This document shows positions 35,592 through 45,711 of a DNA stretch of 64,000 nt, piece by piece; position 1 is the stretch's first letter; every line of letters starts with the position of its first letter. The position numbers and the translations under genes are program-made. The DNA is from Caldicellulosiruptor danielii. Lineage in GTDB: Bacteria; Bacillota; Thermoanaerobacteria; Caldicellulosiruptorales; Caldicellulosiruptoraceae. The stretch spans positions 1,015,001-1,079,000 of the forward strand of contig NZ_CP139957.1 of NCBI RefSeq assembly GCF_034343125.1, read 5' to 3'. The notes under the pieces were generated by a model. The model made no database searches. It was not told the DNA's origin and saw nothing but the letters and a program-made list of their open reading frames with translations.

Positions 35592-36908
35592 TTACAATGG
35601 TTTTCTGAAAAATTCAAAGTTCTTTTTATCCTGTAAAAGTACATGAGAATAGTCTCCAACCTCAGTATTTTCAAAGAGCCTGTGCCCTTCATTTTGGCAG
35701 TCATTGCATGCATCGTATGGAATTACTATTGCAAAAACCCTATATCCCAAACAAAAAGAATCTATTGATATTAGACCTGAGCATTTTTTGCAGATTTTTA
35801 TTTTTTCAAGCTGATATTCTCTGAATCCCATTGTGTCGTAATATATAGATTTTTTTCTGAAATAATAATCTTGATTTCCCATTTTGATTTTGTATTCTCT
35901 TTCTTCTTTTGATTTCCATATACTGTATACTTGCTCGCAAAGCCGTTTGATATAATCAGATATTCTTTGAGGCTGTGTAAATCTTTCAGGATTATAATCG
36001 GGTTCTTTTATGTTAGAATAATCAATACCAGCAAGTGCAAATATTATACCCAAATTGACGTATGGAAGAGCACTTTCAATAGAATATCCGCCTTCTAAAA
36101 CAGAAATATTTGGGCTTAACTTTTCTGTAAGTTTTGCATACCCTTGTGCAGAAAAGTTCATGTTAGTCAGCGGGTCAGAATAATGATTGTCCTGCCCTGC
36201 TGAGTTTATTATGATGTCTGGCTTGAATTCTTCTAAAACAGGAATGATAAGATTGTCTAAGCAGTACAAAAATCCTTCATCAGATGTATACGGTGGCAAG
36301 GGGAGATTTAAAGTATAACCAATTGCCGATGGTCCACCAATTTCGTCTGTAAAACCCGTGCCGGGATATAGGGTTGTACCATCTTGGTGTAGAGAAATAA
36401 ACAAGACATCTTTGTCATTCCAAAATATATCCTGAGTTCCATCACCGTGATGACAATCGGTGTCTATTATTGCTATCTTTTTGATTTTATATTCTTTTCT
36501 CAGATATTCCACCATTATCGCCTCATTGTTTATAATACAAAATCCCCTGTCACCATATGTTACTCTGTGTGCATGATGACCGGGTGGTCGGATGAGAGCA
36601 AATCCTTTTTCCACTTCTTTTGATAGAACCTTTTTAGCAATAGTTATTGCTGAGCCTGCAGCTATCTCGTGAGATACAGTAACAATTGAAGAAATAGCGG
36701 GGATGCAAAAATGGGTCATCTCGATATATTTTGAATCAATCATTTCGGGATTGTAAATTTTTATATTTTCATAGTCAAAAAGCCCCTCTTCTTCTATCTG
36801 GTCAATTGTATACAAAAGTCTTTCTTCTCTTTCAGGATGCGTTGGTGAAATTCTCCAGTCAAAGGCAGGAAAGAGTATGAGCTCTAAACTATTTTTTGCT
36901 TTTAACAT
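35592..36908 (-). CDS. Histone deacetylase / acetylpolyamine amidohydrolase-like protein with C-terminal Cys pairs
   Basis: Zinc amidohydrolase fold of 438 residues. The catalytic histidine pair is in RPPGHHAHRV near residue 105, zinc ligands are in DTDCHHGDGTQDIFW near 148 and in INSAGQDNHYSDPL near 236, and EGGYS near 269 is present. The last 67 residues add two CxxC pairs (373/376 and 401/404), like a small zinc-binding unit absent from ordinary family members. Likely substrates are small N-acetyl or acyl amides. It follows the hyuA-like gene by 21 bases and shares its promoter. Confidence 0.88.
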   Translation of the reverse strand: MLKAKNSLELILFPAFDWRISPTHPEREERLLYTIDQIEEEGLFDYENIKIYNPEMIDSKYIEMTHFCIPAISSIVTVSHEIAAGSAITIAKKVLSKEVEKGFALIRPPGHHAHRVTYGDRGFCIINNEAIMVEYLRKEYKIKKIAIIDTDCHHGDGTQDIFWNDKDVLFISLHQDGTTLYPGTGFTDEIGGPSAIGYTLNLPLPPYTSDEGFLYCLDNLIIPVLEEFKPDIIINSAGQDNHYSDPLTNMNFSAQGYAKLTEKLSPNISVLEGGYSIESALPYVNLGIIFALAGIDYSNIKEPDYNPERFTQPQRISDYIKRLCEQVYSIWKSKEEREYKIKMGNQDYYFRKKSIYYDTMGFREYQLEKIKICKKCSGLISIDSFCLGYRVFAIVIPYDACNDCQNEGHRLFENTEVGDYSHVLLQDKKNFEFFRKPL

Positions 36909-36929
36909 CTTGTTTCACTCCCCAAAAAA

Positions 36930-38570
36930 TCAATCTCTCAAATTTAAAAGCTTGGGTTTTAACTGAGCTTTAATTTTAATCATTCTCCCGCAGAATTTAA
37001 AACTTCTTATCATGTTAAAAGAACTTTCATCCACAATCTCTACATCGTCTTGATTTTTAGCTTCTCTGCACTCTAAGACCTTTTCAATTAAAAACTTCTT
37101 TGCCTGGTCAATAGTAAAATCTGCAGGAATACTTTGATATATATTTAGCTCTGGGATTACCATCTTGCCCTGTATAGTGTCTGCAACTAAGTTGTACTCT
37201 TTTGAAATTGAACCAACCGCACAACCAATTGCATTTGCGACCATGTAATGTTTCGGGACTTCAACTTTTATTTTAAGCTCGTTCTCTAAATGAGGTTTTA
37301 AAAGCTGAGCTGGCCCACCAATTAGAATTATCTTCTGTGGCACAAATTTTTCTCCATACAAAAACTTATTTATGGTATAAACTGGAAGGTTGTTAATAAA
37401 TTCAATTCCCTCTTTAATTTTTTCTTCTATCATTGCTGCTGCCCTGCTTATCACTAATTTACAAAAGTCTTCTTGGCTCATATTCAGCTGAGTAGATAAA
37501 GATTTTAAACCAGCATTTATAGGATTTTCATGATAAGAATTTGAAAATTGAAGAACATCGTAAAAAGTAATAAAATCATTTTTGCCTTTTTCATACCATC
37601 TTTTTGTTTCTGGTCCTATCTTAACTGTATCATCTACTATTTTAACGATACTTTCTGCCCCCAACCCCACAGATCGTGAATATATTGCTCTTACCAGCGT
37701 GGGATACTTTCCGATTTTTGCTCCATATGGTTCAAGAACAAGATTACCATTCGACAAGAAAGCAATATCGGTTGTTGTTCCACCAATGTCAATTATTATT
37801 GCATTTTTCACAAAATTAGATAGGACACATCCGCCTTGAGCGGATGCAGCTGGACCTGAAAGAATAGAAAATATAGGAAAACATTCAATATTATGCAAGT
37901 TTACAATTCCACCATCTGGCTTTTGAACGAATATCTTTTCAAGAGGAATTTTTCTTTCTTGTGAAAACGTTAAAATACTTTTGTAGAACATATTAAATGT
38001 GCTGTAGACTGCACAGTTCAAATATGTGGAAAAAACTCTTCGGGGAAAGTTGAGTTTGCCAGAAAGTTTGTAACCAACTGACACAAATTTAAAGTTGTAT
38101 TCTTTAGCTACCTCATATATATAAAGTTCATGCTGTGGATTTCGAACAGAAAACTTGCCAACAATACCCAAATTTTCTATATCTTCTTGTTTAAAGTTTT
38201 GCAAAGTGCTCTTTACGCTTTCGATATTTACTGGTTTTACCTCTATGCCTCTGTTATTTATATATCCATCTGCAAAAAAATTCATATCGCCGCACATCAA
38301 AAATTCAGGGTTTGCTCCAATACCGTTTTCTATTATCATTCCCACTTTATCTAAGTTATTTTGAACTATTGCGTTAGTAGTAATGGTTGTGCTGAGTGTT
38401 ATTTTTTCAAGGTTTGAAATCATTTCTTTAGATATAAACTGGGTTAAACTTTCAAGTACAGAGTCTATCAAACTTTCCCCTCGTTCGAATTTTTTTGATG
38501 CAACCACCTTGCCATTTTCTATTGCCACTATGTCAATGGTTGTACCACCAACATCAAGGCCTACTATCAT
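36930..38570 (-). CDS. Hydantoinase/oxoprolinase family ATPase (HyuA-like)
   Basis: ATP-using ASKHA-fold protein of 546 residues. Phosphate loops are GLDVGGTTIDIVAIENGK at the N-terminus and IIDIGGTTTDIAFLSNGN near residue 250; LSTTITTNAIVQ near 65 and GAESIVKIVDDTVKIGPE near 300 fit the family. HyuA/HydA proteins open or carboxylate ring amides; no HyuB partner is adjacent, so this is the acetone-carboxylase/hydantoinase-type single subunit or a diverged form. ATG 38570 has AAGGTG nine bases upstream; GTG 38582 overlaps that site. The HDAC-like hydrolase follows in the same operon. Confidence 0.85.
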   Translation of the reverse strand: MIVGLDVGGTTIDIVAIENGKVVASKKFERGESLIDSVLESLTQFISKEMISNLEKITLSTTITTNAIVQNNLDKVGMIIENGIGANPEFLMCGDMNFFADGYINNRGIEVKPVNIESVKSTLQNFKQEDIENLGIVGKFSVRNPQHELYIYEVAKEYNFKFVSVGYKLSGKLNFPRRVFSTYLNCAVYSTFNMFYKSILTFSQERKIPLEKIFVQKPDGGIVNLHNIECFPIFSILSGPAASAQGGCVLSNFVKNAIIIDIGGTTTDIAFLSNGNLVLEPYGAKIGKYPTLVRAIYSRSVGLGAESIVKIVDDTVKIGPETKRWYEKGKNDFITFYDVLQFSNSYHENPINAGLKSLSTQLNMSQEDFCKLVISRAAAMIEEKIKEGIEFINNLPVYTINKFLYGEKFVPQKIILIGGPAQLLKPHLENELKIKVEVPKHYMVANAIGCAVGSISKEYNLVADTIQGKMVIPELNIYQSIPADFTIDQAKKFLIEKVLECREAKNQDDVEIVDESSFNMIRSFKFCGRMIKIKAQLKPKLLNLRD

Positions 38571-38618
38571 TTTTAACTTCACCTTGCTTTTTAAAAAATG
38601 TATTTTACTTCAACTAAT

Positions 38619-38648
38619 ATTATAACCCTTTCTTGATTTTATGGGCAA
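38619..38648 (-). promoter_or_regulatory. Promoter of the hyuA-like/HDAC-like operon
   Basis: On the minus strand TTGCCC (38648-38643), 18 bases, TATAAT (38624-38619), about 50 bases before the start codon. Confidence 0.65.
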
Positions 38649-38746
38649 AAATACTTTAAAATAGATAGTAGTCAAGTAGAAGTTTTTATTTTTCTTTGTC
38701 TAAGGATTTTTTTTACAATTACATTGAAAGGATTGGTTACATTATC

Positions 38747-39628
38747 ATGATTAAAAGTATGACAGGCTATGGTGGATGTAAGAAAATAATAAATGAAAGA
38801 GAGTACAGTGTGGACATAAGAAGTGTAAACCACAGATATTTGGAAATAAACTTGAAGATGCCCAAAGAATTTATCAAATTTGAAAGTGAGATAAAAAATG
38901 TGGTTTCACAATATATTTGCCGAGGAAAAGTTGATATATATATTAATTTTAAAAGCTTCAGCGAAAAAGACTACAGGATTATTCCTAACATAGGAATAAT
39001 GAAGCAGTACTTGGAAGCAATAAATAAGATTAGGGAAAACTTTTCAGAAGTTCAGGACGATTTTAGCCTTTCGACTTTTATAAAACTTCCAGATGCTCTT
39101 GTAATTGAGACTGAAGAACTTGACGTCAGTACTGTTAAATCTGAACTTTTGGATTGTATTGAAGAGGCACTTCAAAATTTAGATAAAATGAGAAAAACAG
39201 AAGGTGAAAATCTTAAAAAGGATATTTTGATGAGATTAGAAAGCGTTAAAGCTTTGGTGAGTAGAATAGAAGATTATTCAAAGGATTTGGTTGAAAATTA
39301 CAGAGAAAAACTTTACAAACGGGTAAGTGAATATTTCGATTTAAAAAACATTGATGAAAACAGACTTATGCTGGAGATAACTCTATTTGCTGATAAGAGC
39401 GATATAACAGAAGAGCTTGTGAGGCTAAAAAGTCATATAAGTCAGTTTGCTGAGTGTTTAGAAACTGGAGGAAGTATAGGCAAAAAACTTGACTTTATAG
39501 TTCAAGAGATGAACAGAGAGACAAATACAATTGGTGCTAAATCTACAATTTTTGAAATTTCACAGTGTGTTATAGGTATAAAAGATGAGCTTGAAAAAAT
39601 TCGTGAACAAGTTCAAAATATTGAATAG
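38747..39628 (+). CDS. yicC: YicC family endoribonuclease-like protein
   Basis: A 293-residue protein: [38 protein letters not shown] is the strict family N-terminus, and the C-terminal domain has [23 protein letters not shown] (here [11 protein letters not shown]) and [20 protein letters not shown]. coli YicC is reported as an endoribonuclease. ATG 38747 is chosen because the family starts MIKSMTG; the spacing from GAAAGGA is long. It opens the run yicC-remA-gmk-rpoZ-coaBC-priA common in Firmicutes. Confidence 0.92.
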   Translation: MIKSMTGYGGCKKIINEREYSVDIRSVNHRYLEINLKMPKEFIKFESEIKNVVSQYICRGKVDIYINFKSFSEKDYRIIPNIGIMKQYLEAINKIRENFSEVQDDFSLSTFIKLPDALVIETEELDVSTVKSELLDCIEEALQNLDKMRKTEGENLKKDILMRLESVKALVSRIEDYSKDLVENYREKLYKRVSEYFDLKNIDENRLMLEITLFADKSDITEELVRLKSHISQFAECLETGGSIGKKLDFIVQEMNRETNTIGAKSTIFEISQCVIGIKDELEKIREQVQNIE

Positions 39629-39641
39629 AGGTGAGTTTGTT

Positions 39642-39950
39642 TTGAGCAGTAGCGGTAATATAAAACTGATTAACATAGGTTTTGGCAACATAGTTTCAGC
39701 AAACAGGCTGATAGCAATAGTCAGTCCTGATTCAGCTCCTATAAAAAGAATAATCCAGGAAGCAAGAGAAAGAGGCATGCTCATTGATGCCACATATGGC
39801 AGAAGAACAAGAGCGGTAATAATAACTGATGCTGATTATGTAATACTTTCGTCTGTTCAACCAGAGACTGTGGCACACAGAATTATAGAACCTGAAGAAG
39901 AGTTTGAAGAAGAAGACATTGAAGTTGAGGATGAGGATGACAAAAAATGA
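39642..39950 (+). CDS. remA: Extracellular matrix regulator RemA (DUF370), with acidic tail
   Basis: DNA-binding regulator of matrix and osmoprotectant genes in Bacillus, forming rings. [27 protein letters not shown] and [26 protein letters not shown] are textbook RemA. After the normal end near residue 85 there is an acidic tail ([18 protein letters not shown]) not found in short homologues. TTG 39642 has AGAGGTGA six bases upstream and gives 102 residues; the longer frame from 39585 overlaps yicC and is not favoured. gmk overlaps its stop by 4 bases. Confidence 0.9.
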   Translation: MSSSGNIKLINIGFGNIVSANRLIAIVSPDSAPIKRIIQEARERGMLIDATYGRRTRAVIITDADYVILSSVQPETVAHRIIEPEEEFEEEDIEVEDEDDKK

Positions 39951-40546
39951 GAGATGGACTTTTGGTTGTGATTTCAGGGCCTGCAGGAACTGGAAAGGGT
40001 ACAGTTGTTGGAAGGCTTCTTGAGAAAAATCCAAATATTAAGCTTTCTATCTCCAAGACCACAAGAAAGCCACGACCGGGAGAAAAAGAGGGTGTGAATT
40101 ATTTTTTTGTATCGCGCGAGCAATTTGAGGAAGAGATTAAAAATGAAAGATTTTTAGAATATGCTGAGTATAACAATAACTATTATGGTACGCCCAAGGA
40201 TTTTGTTTTTGAGGCATTGGAAAAGGGCTTTGATGTAATTTTGGAGATTGAAACTCAGGGAGCGCTCAAGATTAAAAAAGCCTTTTCGGATGCAGTACTA
40301 ATATTCTTATTGCCACCCTCCATAGAAGAGCTTTATAGAAGACTTATAAAAAGAGGCACCGAGTCTGAAGATGAGATAAGAGCAAGGCTTGAGATTGCTA
40401 AGAACGAGATAAAACTTGTGCCAGAATATGACTATTGTGTTATAAATGACAATGTGGATGATGCTGTTCAGAAAATACAAAAGATTATTGAAGTTGAAAA
40501 ACTAAAGAGTAGAAGGTTTGATATACAAAGTTTTTTGAAGGAGTGA
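39947..40546 (+). CDS. gmk: Guanylate kinase
   Basis: Phosphorylates GMP to GDP. P-loop [15 protein letters not shown] is at residues 10-24, followed by [23 protein letters not shown] and [17 protein letters not shown] (GMP binding), and [14 protein letters not shown] near 100. 199 residues is standard. It is coupled to remA by a 4-base overlap and followed 7 bases on by rpoZ. Confidence 0.96.
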   Translation: MRDGLLVVISGPAGTGKGTVVGRLLEKNPNIKLSISKTTRKPRPGEKEGVNYFFVSREQFEEEIKNERFLEYAEYNNNYYGTPKDFVFEALEKGFDVILEIETQGALKIKKAFSDAVLIFLLPPSIEELYRRLIKRGTESEDEIRARLEIAKNEIKLVPEYDYCVINDNVDDAVQKIQKIIEVEKLKSRRFDIQSFLKE

Positions 40547-40553
40547 ATGAAGG

Positions 40554-40787
40554 ATGCTTTTGCGACCTGGGCTTGACGAGCTTTTAGAGTATGTTGACAA
40601 TAAATACACACTTTCTGTACTTGTTGCAAAGAGAGCAAGACAACTTCTTCAGCAGGCACAAAAAAAAGTTGACATTACCAATTTTAACTCTGACAAGTAT
40701 GTTTCAATGGCAGTAAATGAGGTTGCCTCTGGAAAGATTTCTTACAAGTACGTAAAGCCGGTGAAAAAGAATGAGATTAAAAAATAA
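40554..40787 (+). CDS. rpoZ: RNA polymerase omega subunit
   Basis: A 77-residue protein with the omega core LLEYVDNKYTLSVLVAKRARQL and NFNSDKYVSMAVNEVASGKISYK. Omega helps assemble RNA polymerase and mediates ppGpp effects. GGAG precedes its ATG. The end overlaps the coaBC start by 17 bases. Confidence 0.94.
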   Translation: MLLRPGLDELLEYVDNKYTLSVLVAKRARQLLQQAQKKVDITNFNSDKYVSMAVNEVASGKISYKYVKPVKKNEIKK

Positions 40788-41973
40788 AAACATATTAATT
40801 GGAATATGTGGTGGGATAGCAGCATACAAGGTGTGCGAGCTTATAAGACTTTTAAAGAAAAACGAAGCAAACGTGAAGGTAATAATGACAAAAAATGCCC
40901 AAAAGTTTATAACTCCTTTGACACTGCAAACTCTTTCTCAGAACAAGGTTTATACAGATACTTTTGAAAGTGAATATGCATATGATATAGAACATATTTC
41001 TCTTACAACATGGGCAGATATTCTTGTGGTGGCCCCTGCCACTGCAAACATAATTGGGAAATTTGCAAATGGTATTGCAGATGATTTGCTTACCACCACC
41101 TTTTTAGCGTTTGACAAACCAGTGCTGATTGTGCCTGCAATGAATTCAAACATGTTTGAAAATGCAATTGTGAGACAAAATATTCACAAGTTAAAATCGG
41201 TGGGAATAAACTTTGTTGAGCCTGAATCAGGGTTTTTGGCTTGCGGTGTGTATGGCAAGGGAAGATATCCAGAAAATCAAAAGATATTGATTGAGATAGA
41301 AAAGCTTCTCTGCAGCCAAGACTTGGCAGAAAAGAAAGTTCTCATTACTGCAGGACCTACGAGGGAATATTTAGACCCCATCAGGTTTATTTCAAACAGG
41401 TCATCTGGCAAAATGGGTTATGCATTAGCTGAAGAGGCATACAAAAGAGGAGCTCAAGTTACAGTTGTCTCAGGTCCAGTGAGTACTAACACCTATGCTG
41501 ACATAGAAATTATACATGTTCAGACAGCATCTCAAATGTATCAGAAGGTAAAAGATATTTACGCACAGTACGATATACTAATCTTTTCTGCAGCTGTAGC
41601 AGATTATAGACCTAAAACTACAAACCAAGCAAAGATTAAAAAGGAAAACACAGATGAACTTATTATTGAACTTGTTAAAAATCCAGATATCTTAAAGTTT
41701 GTGGGAGAGAATAAAAAAACGGGTCAAATAATTGTGGGATTTTCAGCAGAAACAGAAAATGTTCTACAGAACTCTCAAAAGAAATTAGAAGCAAAAAATG
41801 CTGATTTGATTGTTGCAAACAATGTGCTTGAAGAAGGTGCAGGGTTTGACGTTGATACAAACATTGTTACACTCATATCAAAAGAAAAGGTAGAAAATCT
41901 TCCGAAAATGAGCAAAAGTGAAGTTGCTAAAAGAATTTTTGACCATATACTAACTTACCTCTGCAAAGTGTAG
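40771..41973 (+). CDS. coaBC: Bifunctional phosphopantothenoylcysteine decarboxylase / phosphopantothenate-cysteine ligase
   Basis: Second and third enzymes of coenzyme A synthesis fused in 400 residues. The N-terminal CoaC flavoprotein shows ICGGIAAYKVCELI, VVAPATANIIGKFANGIADD and the substrate-clamp PAMNSNMFEN; the C-terminal CoaB shows ITAGPTREYLDPIRFISNRSSGKMGYALA near residue 192 and AAVADYRPK near 275. The stop codon lies inside a perfect hairpin that may partly terminate before priA. Confidence 0.96.
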   Translation: MRLKNKNILIGICGGIAAYKVCELIRLLKKNEANVKVIMTKNAQKFITPLTLQTLSQNKVYTDTFESEYAYDIEHISLTTWADILVVAPATANIIGKFANGIADDLLTTTFLAFDKPVLIVPAMNSNMFENAIVRQNIHKLKSVGINFVEPESGFLACGVYGKGRYPENQKILIEIEKLLCSQDLAEKKVLITAGPTREYLDPIRFISNRSSGKMGYALAEEAYKRGAQVTVVSGPVSTNTYADIEIIHVQTASQMYQKVKDIYAQYDILIFSAAVADYRPKTTNQAKIKKENTDELIIELVKNPDILKFVGENKKTGQIIVGFSAETENVLQNSQKKLEAKNADLIVANNVLEEGAGFDVDTNIVTLISKEKVENLPKMSKSEVAKRIFDHILTYLCKV

Positions 41974-41990
41974 CAGAGGTAATAATTTTT
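41955..41990 (+). terminator. Hairpin over the coaBC stop codon (partial terminator)
   Basis: TTACCTCTGC (41955-41964) pairs with GCAGAGGTAA (41973-41982) over an eight-base loop, then TAATTTTT. The coaBC stop TAG spans 41971-41973. It may reduce read-through into priA. Confidence 0.7.
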
Positions 41991-42014
41991 AATGGATGGA
42001 GTTTGAGTTTTAAG

Positions 42015-44189
42015 ATGATAGCTCAGGTTTGTATCAACTACCAGGACGCCAATGTTGATAAGGTGTTTGATTATTTGGTACCAACACATCTTGAAAATAG
42101 CATTGAGATAGGGAAAAGAGTGTATGTCAACTTTGGAGTTTCAAACAGAATAGTTGAAGGGCTTGTTGTTGGGATAAAGCAAACTACTGATATAGAGGAA
42201 AATAAGCTCAAGAATATTCTTGCTGTAATTGACAAGTTTTCAATTGTTTCAAAGGAACAGATAGAACTTGCTCTTTCAATGAAAAATTACTATGCGTTGA
42301 ATTTAGGTGAGGCTTTGTCGCTTGTCATACCTCCTTTTGTGAGCAGCAAACAAATATACAATATCTATGTCAAAAAACATGAAGAAGATACGAACTTAGA
42401 TGATGATTTAAAAAAGTTGTATGAAAGTATTTTGAAAAAACCTGTGAGCGTAAATTCAAAGCTTGTGAAAGAGAACAAAGAAAAAATAGTGAAACTCTTT
42501 TTGAAAGGGCTTTTTGAGTTTGATTTAAAGAATTTTGATACAAAAGAAAATAGTGAGAAAAATCTACCGCTGATAGAACCAAAATTTAATTTGACTGAAG
42601 AACAGCATAAAGCCTTAAATAGTATAATCTCTGCGTTTGATGAAGGAGGATACAGAAATATTCTCTTATTTGGAGTCACAGGAAGTGGAAAAACAGAGGT
42701 TTATATAAGAGCAATACAATATGCAATTGAAAAAGGCAAGAGTGTCATATTTATGGTACCAGAAATCTCACTCACACCACAGATGATAGAAAATGTTCAG
42801 AATAGAATAGGCAACAATGTTTTAGTATATCACAGCAAAATGAAGAGTATAGACAGGCTAAATAGCTGGCTTGCTGCCAGAAACAAAGAAGCGGTTGTGG
42901 TAATTGGTCCGCGTTCGGCAGTTTTTGCCCCTGTCAACAACCTTGGTCTTATAATTGTGGATGAAGAGCATGAACCAAGCTACAAATCTGAGAAATCGCC
43001 ACGAATAAATGCTGTTGAGGTTGCCCAGATGAGGGCAAAGATAAACAATATCCCGGTTATATTAGGCTCTGCCACACCTTCTATTGAGCACTATTTTTAT
43101 GCTAAAAAAGGAAGATACCTTCTTTGTACATTAAAGAACAGAATAAATAAAAACTTGCCAGAAGTTTTGATTGTTGATATGAAAAAAGAAATCTTAGAAG
43201 GCAACAAGTCCATTTTTAGTAGGCTTTTGCTAAATGAAATAGAGAAAAATTTGAAAAAAGGTGAGCAGGTTCTTCTTTTTTTAAACAGGAGAGGTTATTC
43301 TCCAATTGTTATATGCCGTGAGTGCGGTTATGTTTATATGTGCAAAAATTGCAGTATTTCACTTACATACCACAAAGAAGGGTATTTGAGATGTCACTAT
43401 TGCGGGTATAAAGAGGAATATAGAGGTGTGTGTGCAAAATGTAACAGCAGGTATGTCAGACAATACGGTAGTGGCACACAAAAGATAGAAGAAGAAATAA
43501 AGATGTATTTTAAAGATGCACGGGTTTTGCGTATGGATAGTGATACAACTTCAAAAAAAGATGCAACCGAGCAGCTTCTAAAAAAGTTTAGGGAAAAAGA
43601 GGCAGATATTCTTGTGGGAACGCAGATGATTGCAAAAGGTTTACATTTTCCAGACTTGACCTTAGTGGGTGTGATAGATGCAGATATACTTTTGAACATG
43701 CCAGATTTCAGGAGCAGAGAAAGAACATTTCAACTGCTTACACAGGTTGCTGGAAGGTCTGGCAGGGAAAAGCCAGGAAAAGTTATAGTTCAGACTTTTA
43801 ACCCTGATGATTACAGCATTGTGTTTGCTTCAAAGCACGACTATGAAAGCTTTTACACTCAGGAGATGAAACTGAGAAAAATGATGGAATATCCACCGTA
43901 TTCTTATGTAGTCAACTTTGTTACAGTAGCAAGAGAACAGAATATAGCAAAAAGAGGAATAGAGCACGTATATGCTATTCTTAAAGAGTATGAAAATAAA
44001 AGTGACATGAAGGTTTATGGTCCAAGTGAAAATCCTATCTTTAAGATGGAAAACCAGTATAGGTATCACATACTGGTAAAGTTCAAAAGAGCTGGGCAGA
44101 TGATTAGTATAGCAAATCTAATCAAAGAAAGATATAATTATAATAACGCGTCGCTTATCATCGACGTAAATCCTTTGGACACACTTTAA
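42015..44189 (+). CDS. priA: Primosomal replication protein N' (PriA helicase)
   Basis: Restart helicase that reloads the replisome at stalled forks. An N-terminal DNA-binding domain (residues 1-180) is followed by the helicase: [14 protein letters not shown] near residue 220, [16 protein letters not shown] near 315, and a zinc domain with four Cys pairs ([21 protein letters not shown]) near 435-480; [25 protein letters not shown] is motif V. ATG 42015 begins [20 protein letters not shown] as PriA does; TTG 42003 is two bases from the ribosome binding site and less likely. 724 residues. Confidence 0.94.
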   Translation: MIAQVCINYQDANVDKVFDYLVPTHLENSIEIGKRVYVNFGVSNRIVEGLVVGIKQTTDIEENKLKNILAVIDKFSIVSKEQIELALSMKNYYALNLGEALSLVIPPFVSSKQIYNIYVKKHEEDTNLDDDLKKLYESILKKPVSVNSKLVKENKEKIVKLFLKGLFEFDLKNFDTKENSEKNLPLIEPKFNLTEEQHKALNSIISAFDEGGYRNILLFGVTGSGKTEVYIRAIQYAIEKGKSVIFMVPEISLTPQMIENVQNRIGNNVLVYHSKMKSIDRLNSWLAARNKEAVVVIGPRSAVFAPVNNLGLIIVDEEHEPSYKSEKSPRINAVEVAQMRAKINNIPVILGSATPSIEHYFYAKKGRYLLCTLKNRINKNLPEVLIVDMKKEILEGNKSIFSRLLLNEIEKNLKKGEQVLLFLNRRGYSPIVICRECGYVYMCKNCSISLTYHKEGYLRCHYCGYKEEYRGVCAKCNSRYVRQYGSGTQKIEEEIKMYFKDARVLRMDSDTTSKKDATEQLLKKFREKEADILVGTQMIAKGLHFPDLTLVGVIDADILLNMPDFRSRERTFQLLTQVAGRSGREKPGKVIVQTFNPDDYSIVFASKHDYESFYTQEMKLRKMMEYPPYSYVVNFVTVAREQNIAKRGIEHVYAILKEYENKSDMKVYGPSENPIFKMENQYRYHILVKFKRAGQMISIANLIKERYNYNNASLIIDVNPLDTL

Positions 44190-44215
44190 AAACAGGAGGG
44201 TTTAAATTTAGGCAA

Positions 44216-44716
44216 ATGGCACTGAGGAAGATAAGAACATATGAAGATGAAGTACTACGCAAAAAATCAAAGGTTGTTGAAAAATTTGACCAGCGACTTT
44301 GCCAGCTTCTTGACGATATGAAAGACACCATGTATGAAGCAAACGGCATTGGTCTTGCAGCGCCACAGGTGGGAGTGCTCAAAAGAGCAGTTGTAATTGA
44401 TATAGGAGAAGGAACAATTGAACTTGTGAATCCACAGATAGAACATAGTGAAGGAAGTGCTGTAGATGTAGAGGGCTGTCTTTCTGTTCCAAATGTGTGG
44501 GGTGAGGTTGAAAGACCACAAAAAGTAATCGTAAAAGCTCAGGACAGGTTTGGAAATGAATTTAGGCTTGAAGCAGATGGGCTTTTAGCAAGGGCTGTGT
44601 GTCATGAGATAGACCATCTTGATGGGATTTTGTTTGTTGACAAGGTTATACGATTTGTATCTGAAGAAGAGATTGAACAAAGGCGTTCTAAGGGCGAAAA
44701 GATGGATTTAGAATAA
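44216..44716 (+). CDS. def: Peptide deformylase
   Basis: Removes the formyl group from nascent proteins. The three motifs are [10 protein letters not shown] near residue 43, EGCLSVP near 88 (metal Cys) and HEIDHLDG near 130 (metal His pair); 166 residues. GGAGGG lies upstream of ATG 44216. fmt follows immediately, pairing formylation with deformylation as in most bacteria. Confidence 0.96.
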   Translation: MALRKIRTYEDEVLRKKSKVVEKFDQRLCQLLDDMKDTMYEANGIGLAAPQVGVLKRAVVIDIGEGTIELVNPQIEHSEGSAVDVEGCLSVPNVWGEVERPQKVIVKAQDRFGNEFRLEADGLLARAVCHEIDHLDGILFVDKVIRFVSEEEIEQRRSKGEKMDLE

Positions 44717-44748
44717 ATTGCTTGGTGTTTAGAAAGGGGAAAGTGAAT

Positions 44749-45684
44749 TTGGACATTGTGTTTATGGGAACACCTGAGTTTGCAGTTGATGTTTTACAAA
44801 AACTGATTGAGCAGCAGTTCGTAAATTTAAAACTTGTTGTGACCCAACCTGACAAACCTGTTGGACGAAAACAAATATTGACAGCACCAGCTGCCAAGGA
44901 GTTTGCTCAAAAAGTTGGGGTAAAAGTTGTTCAACCAGAAAAACTAAAAAATAACGTGGAGTTTTTTGAACTTCTAAAAAAAATAAGCCCTGATACAATC
45001 GTGGTTGTTGCATATGGAAAAATTCTTCCCAAAGAAGTGCTTGAGATACCCAAGTACGGCTGCATAAACGTGCATGCTTCGCTTTTGCCTGAGTACAGAG
45101 GAGCTGCGCCAATTCAAAGAGTGCTTATGGACGGCAAGGAGTATACAGGTGTTACTATTATGAAAATGGACGAGGGATTAGACACAGGAGATATTCTTCT
45201 TCAAAAAGAAGTCAAAATTGAAAATGATGATGACATTTTGACACTTTCAAAAAAGCTTGCAGAAGTGGGTAGCCAGCTTTTAATTGAAACTTTGAAGAAT
45301 ATCGAAAGTATAACTCCTGTAAAACAGGACCACAGAAGAGCAACGTATGCACCGCCTATAAAAAAGGAAGAAGGAAAGATTGACTGGGATATGAGTGTAA
45401 AAGAGATTTATAACAAGTTCAGAGCTCTTAAGATATGGCCAGGGATTTTTACAACTTTCAAGGAAAAACTTTTAAAAATTCACGATATGGAAGTTGCCCA
45501 AGACAATATCAACAGTAATGTACCAAATGGTACTGTAGTTGAGATAGATGACAGCAGCATTATAATAAAAGTTAGAAATGGATTGATAAAACTTAAACTT
45601 CTTCAGCTTGAGGGTGGGAAAAAGATTGGTGCAAGAGACTTTATCAATGGGTATAAAATAAAAAGAGGAGATGTTTTAGCCTAA
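44749..45684 (+). CDS. fmt: Methionyl-tRNA formyltransferase
   Basis: Formylates initiator Met-tRNA. The start is TTG 44749, nine bases from AAAGGGG (44733-44739), giving MDIVFMGTPEFAVDVLQKL; GTG 44743 is only three bases away from the site and 44722 is implausible. HASLLPEYRGAAPIQ near residue 107 and MKMDEGLDTGDILLQ near 140 are catalytic and folate-binding motifs; the C-terminal domain contacts tRNA. 311 residues. Confidence 0.95.
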   Translation: MDIVFMGTPEFAVDVLQKLIEQQFVNLKLVVTQPDKPVGRKQILTAPAAKEFAQKVGVKVVQPEKLKNNVEFFELLKKISPDTIVVVAYGKILPKEVLEIPKYGCINVHASLLPEYRGAAPIQRVLMDGKEYTGVTIMKMDEGLDTGDILLQKEVKIENDDDILTLSKKLAEVGSQLLIETLKNIESITPVKQDHRRATYAPPIKKEEGKIDWDMSVKEIYNKFRALKIWPGIFTTFKEKLLKIHDMEVAQDNINSNVPNGTVVEIDDSSIIIKVRNGLIKLKLLQLEGGKKIGARDFINGYKIKRGDVLA

Positions 45685-45711
45685 AAGGGATTTAAGAGGA
45701 GAGGATGAAAA

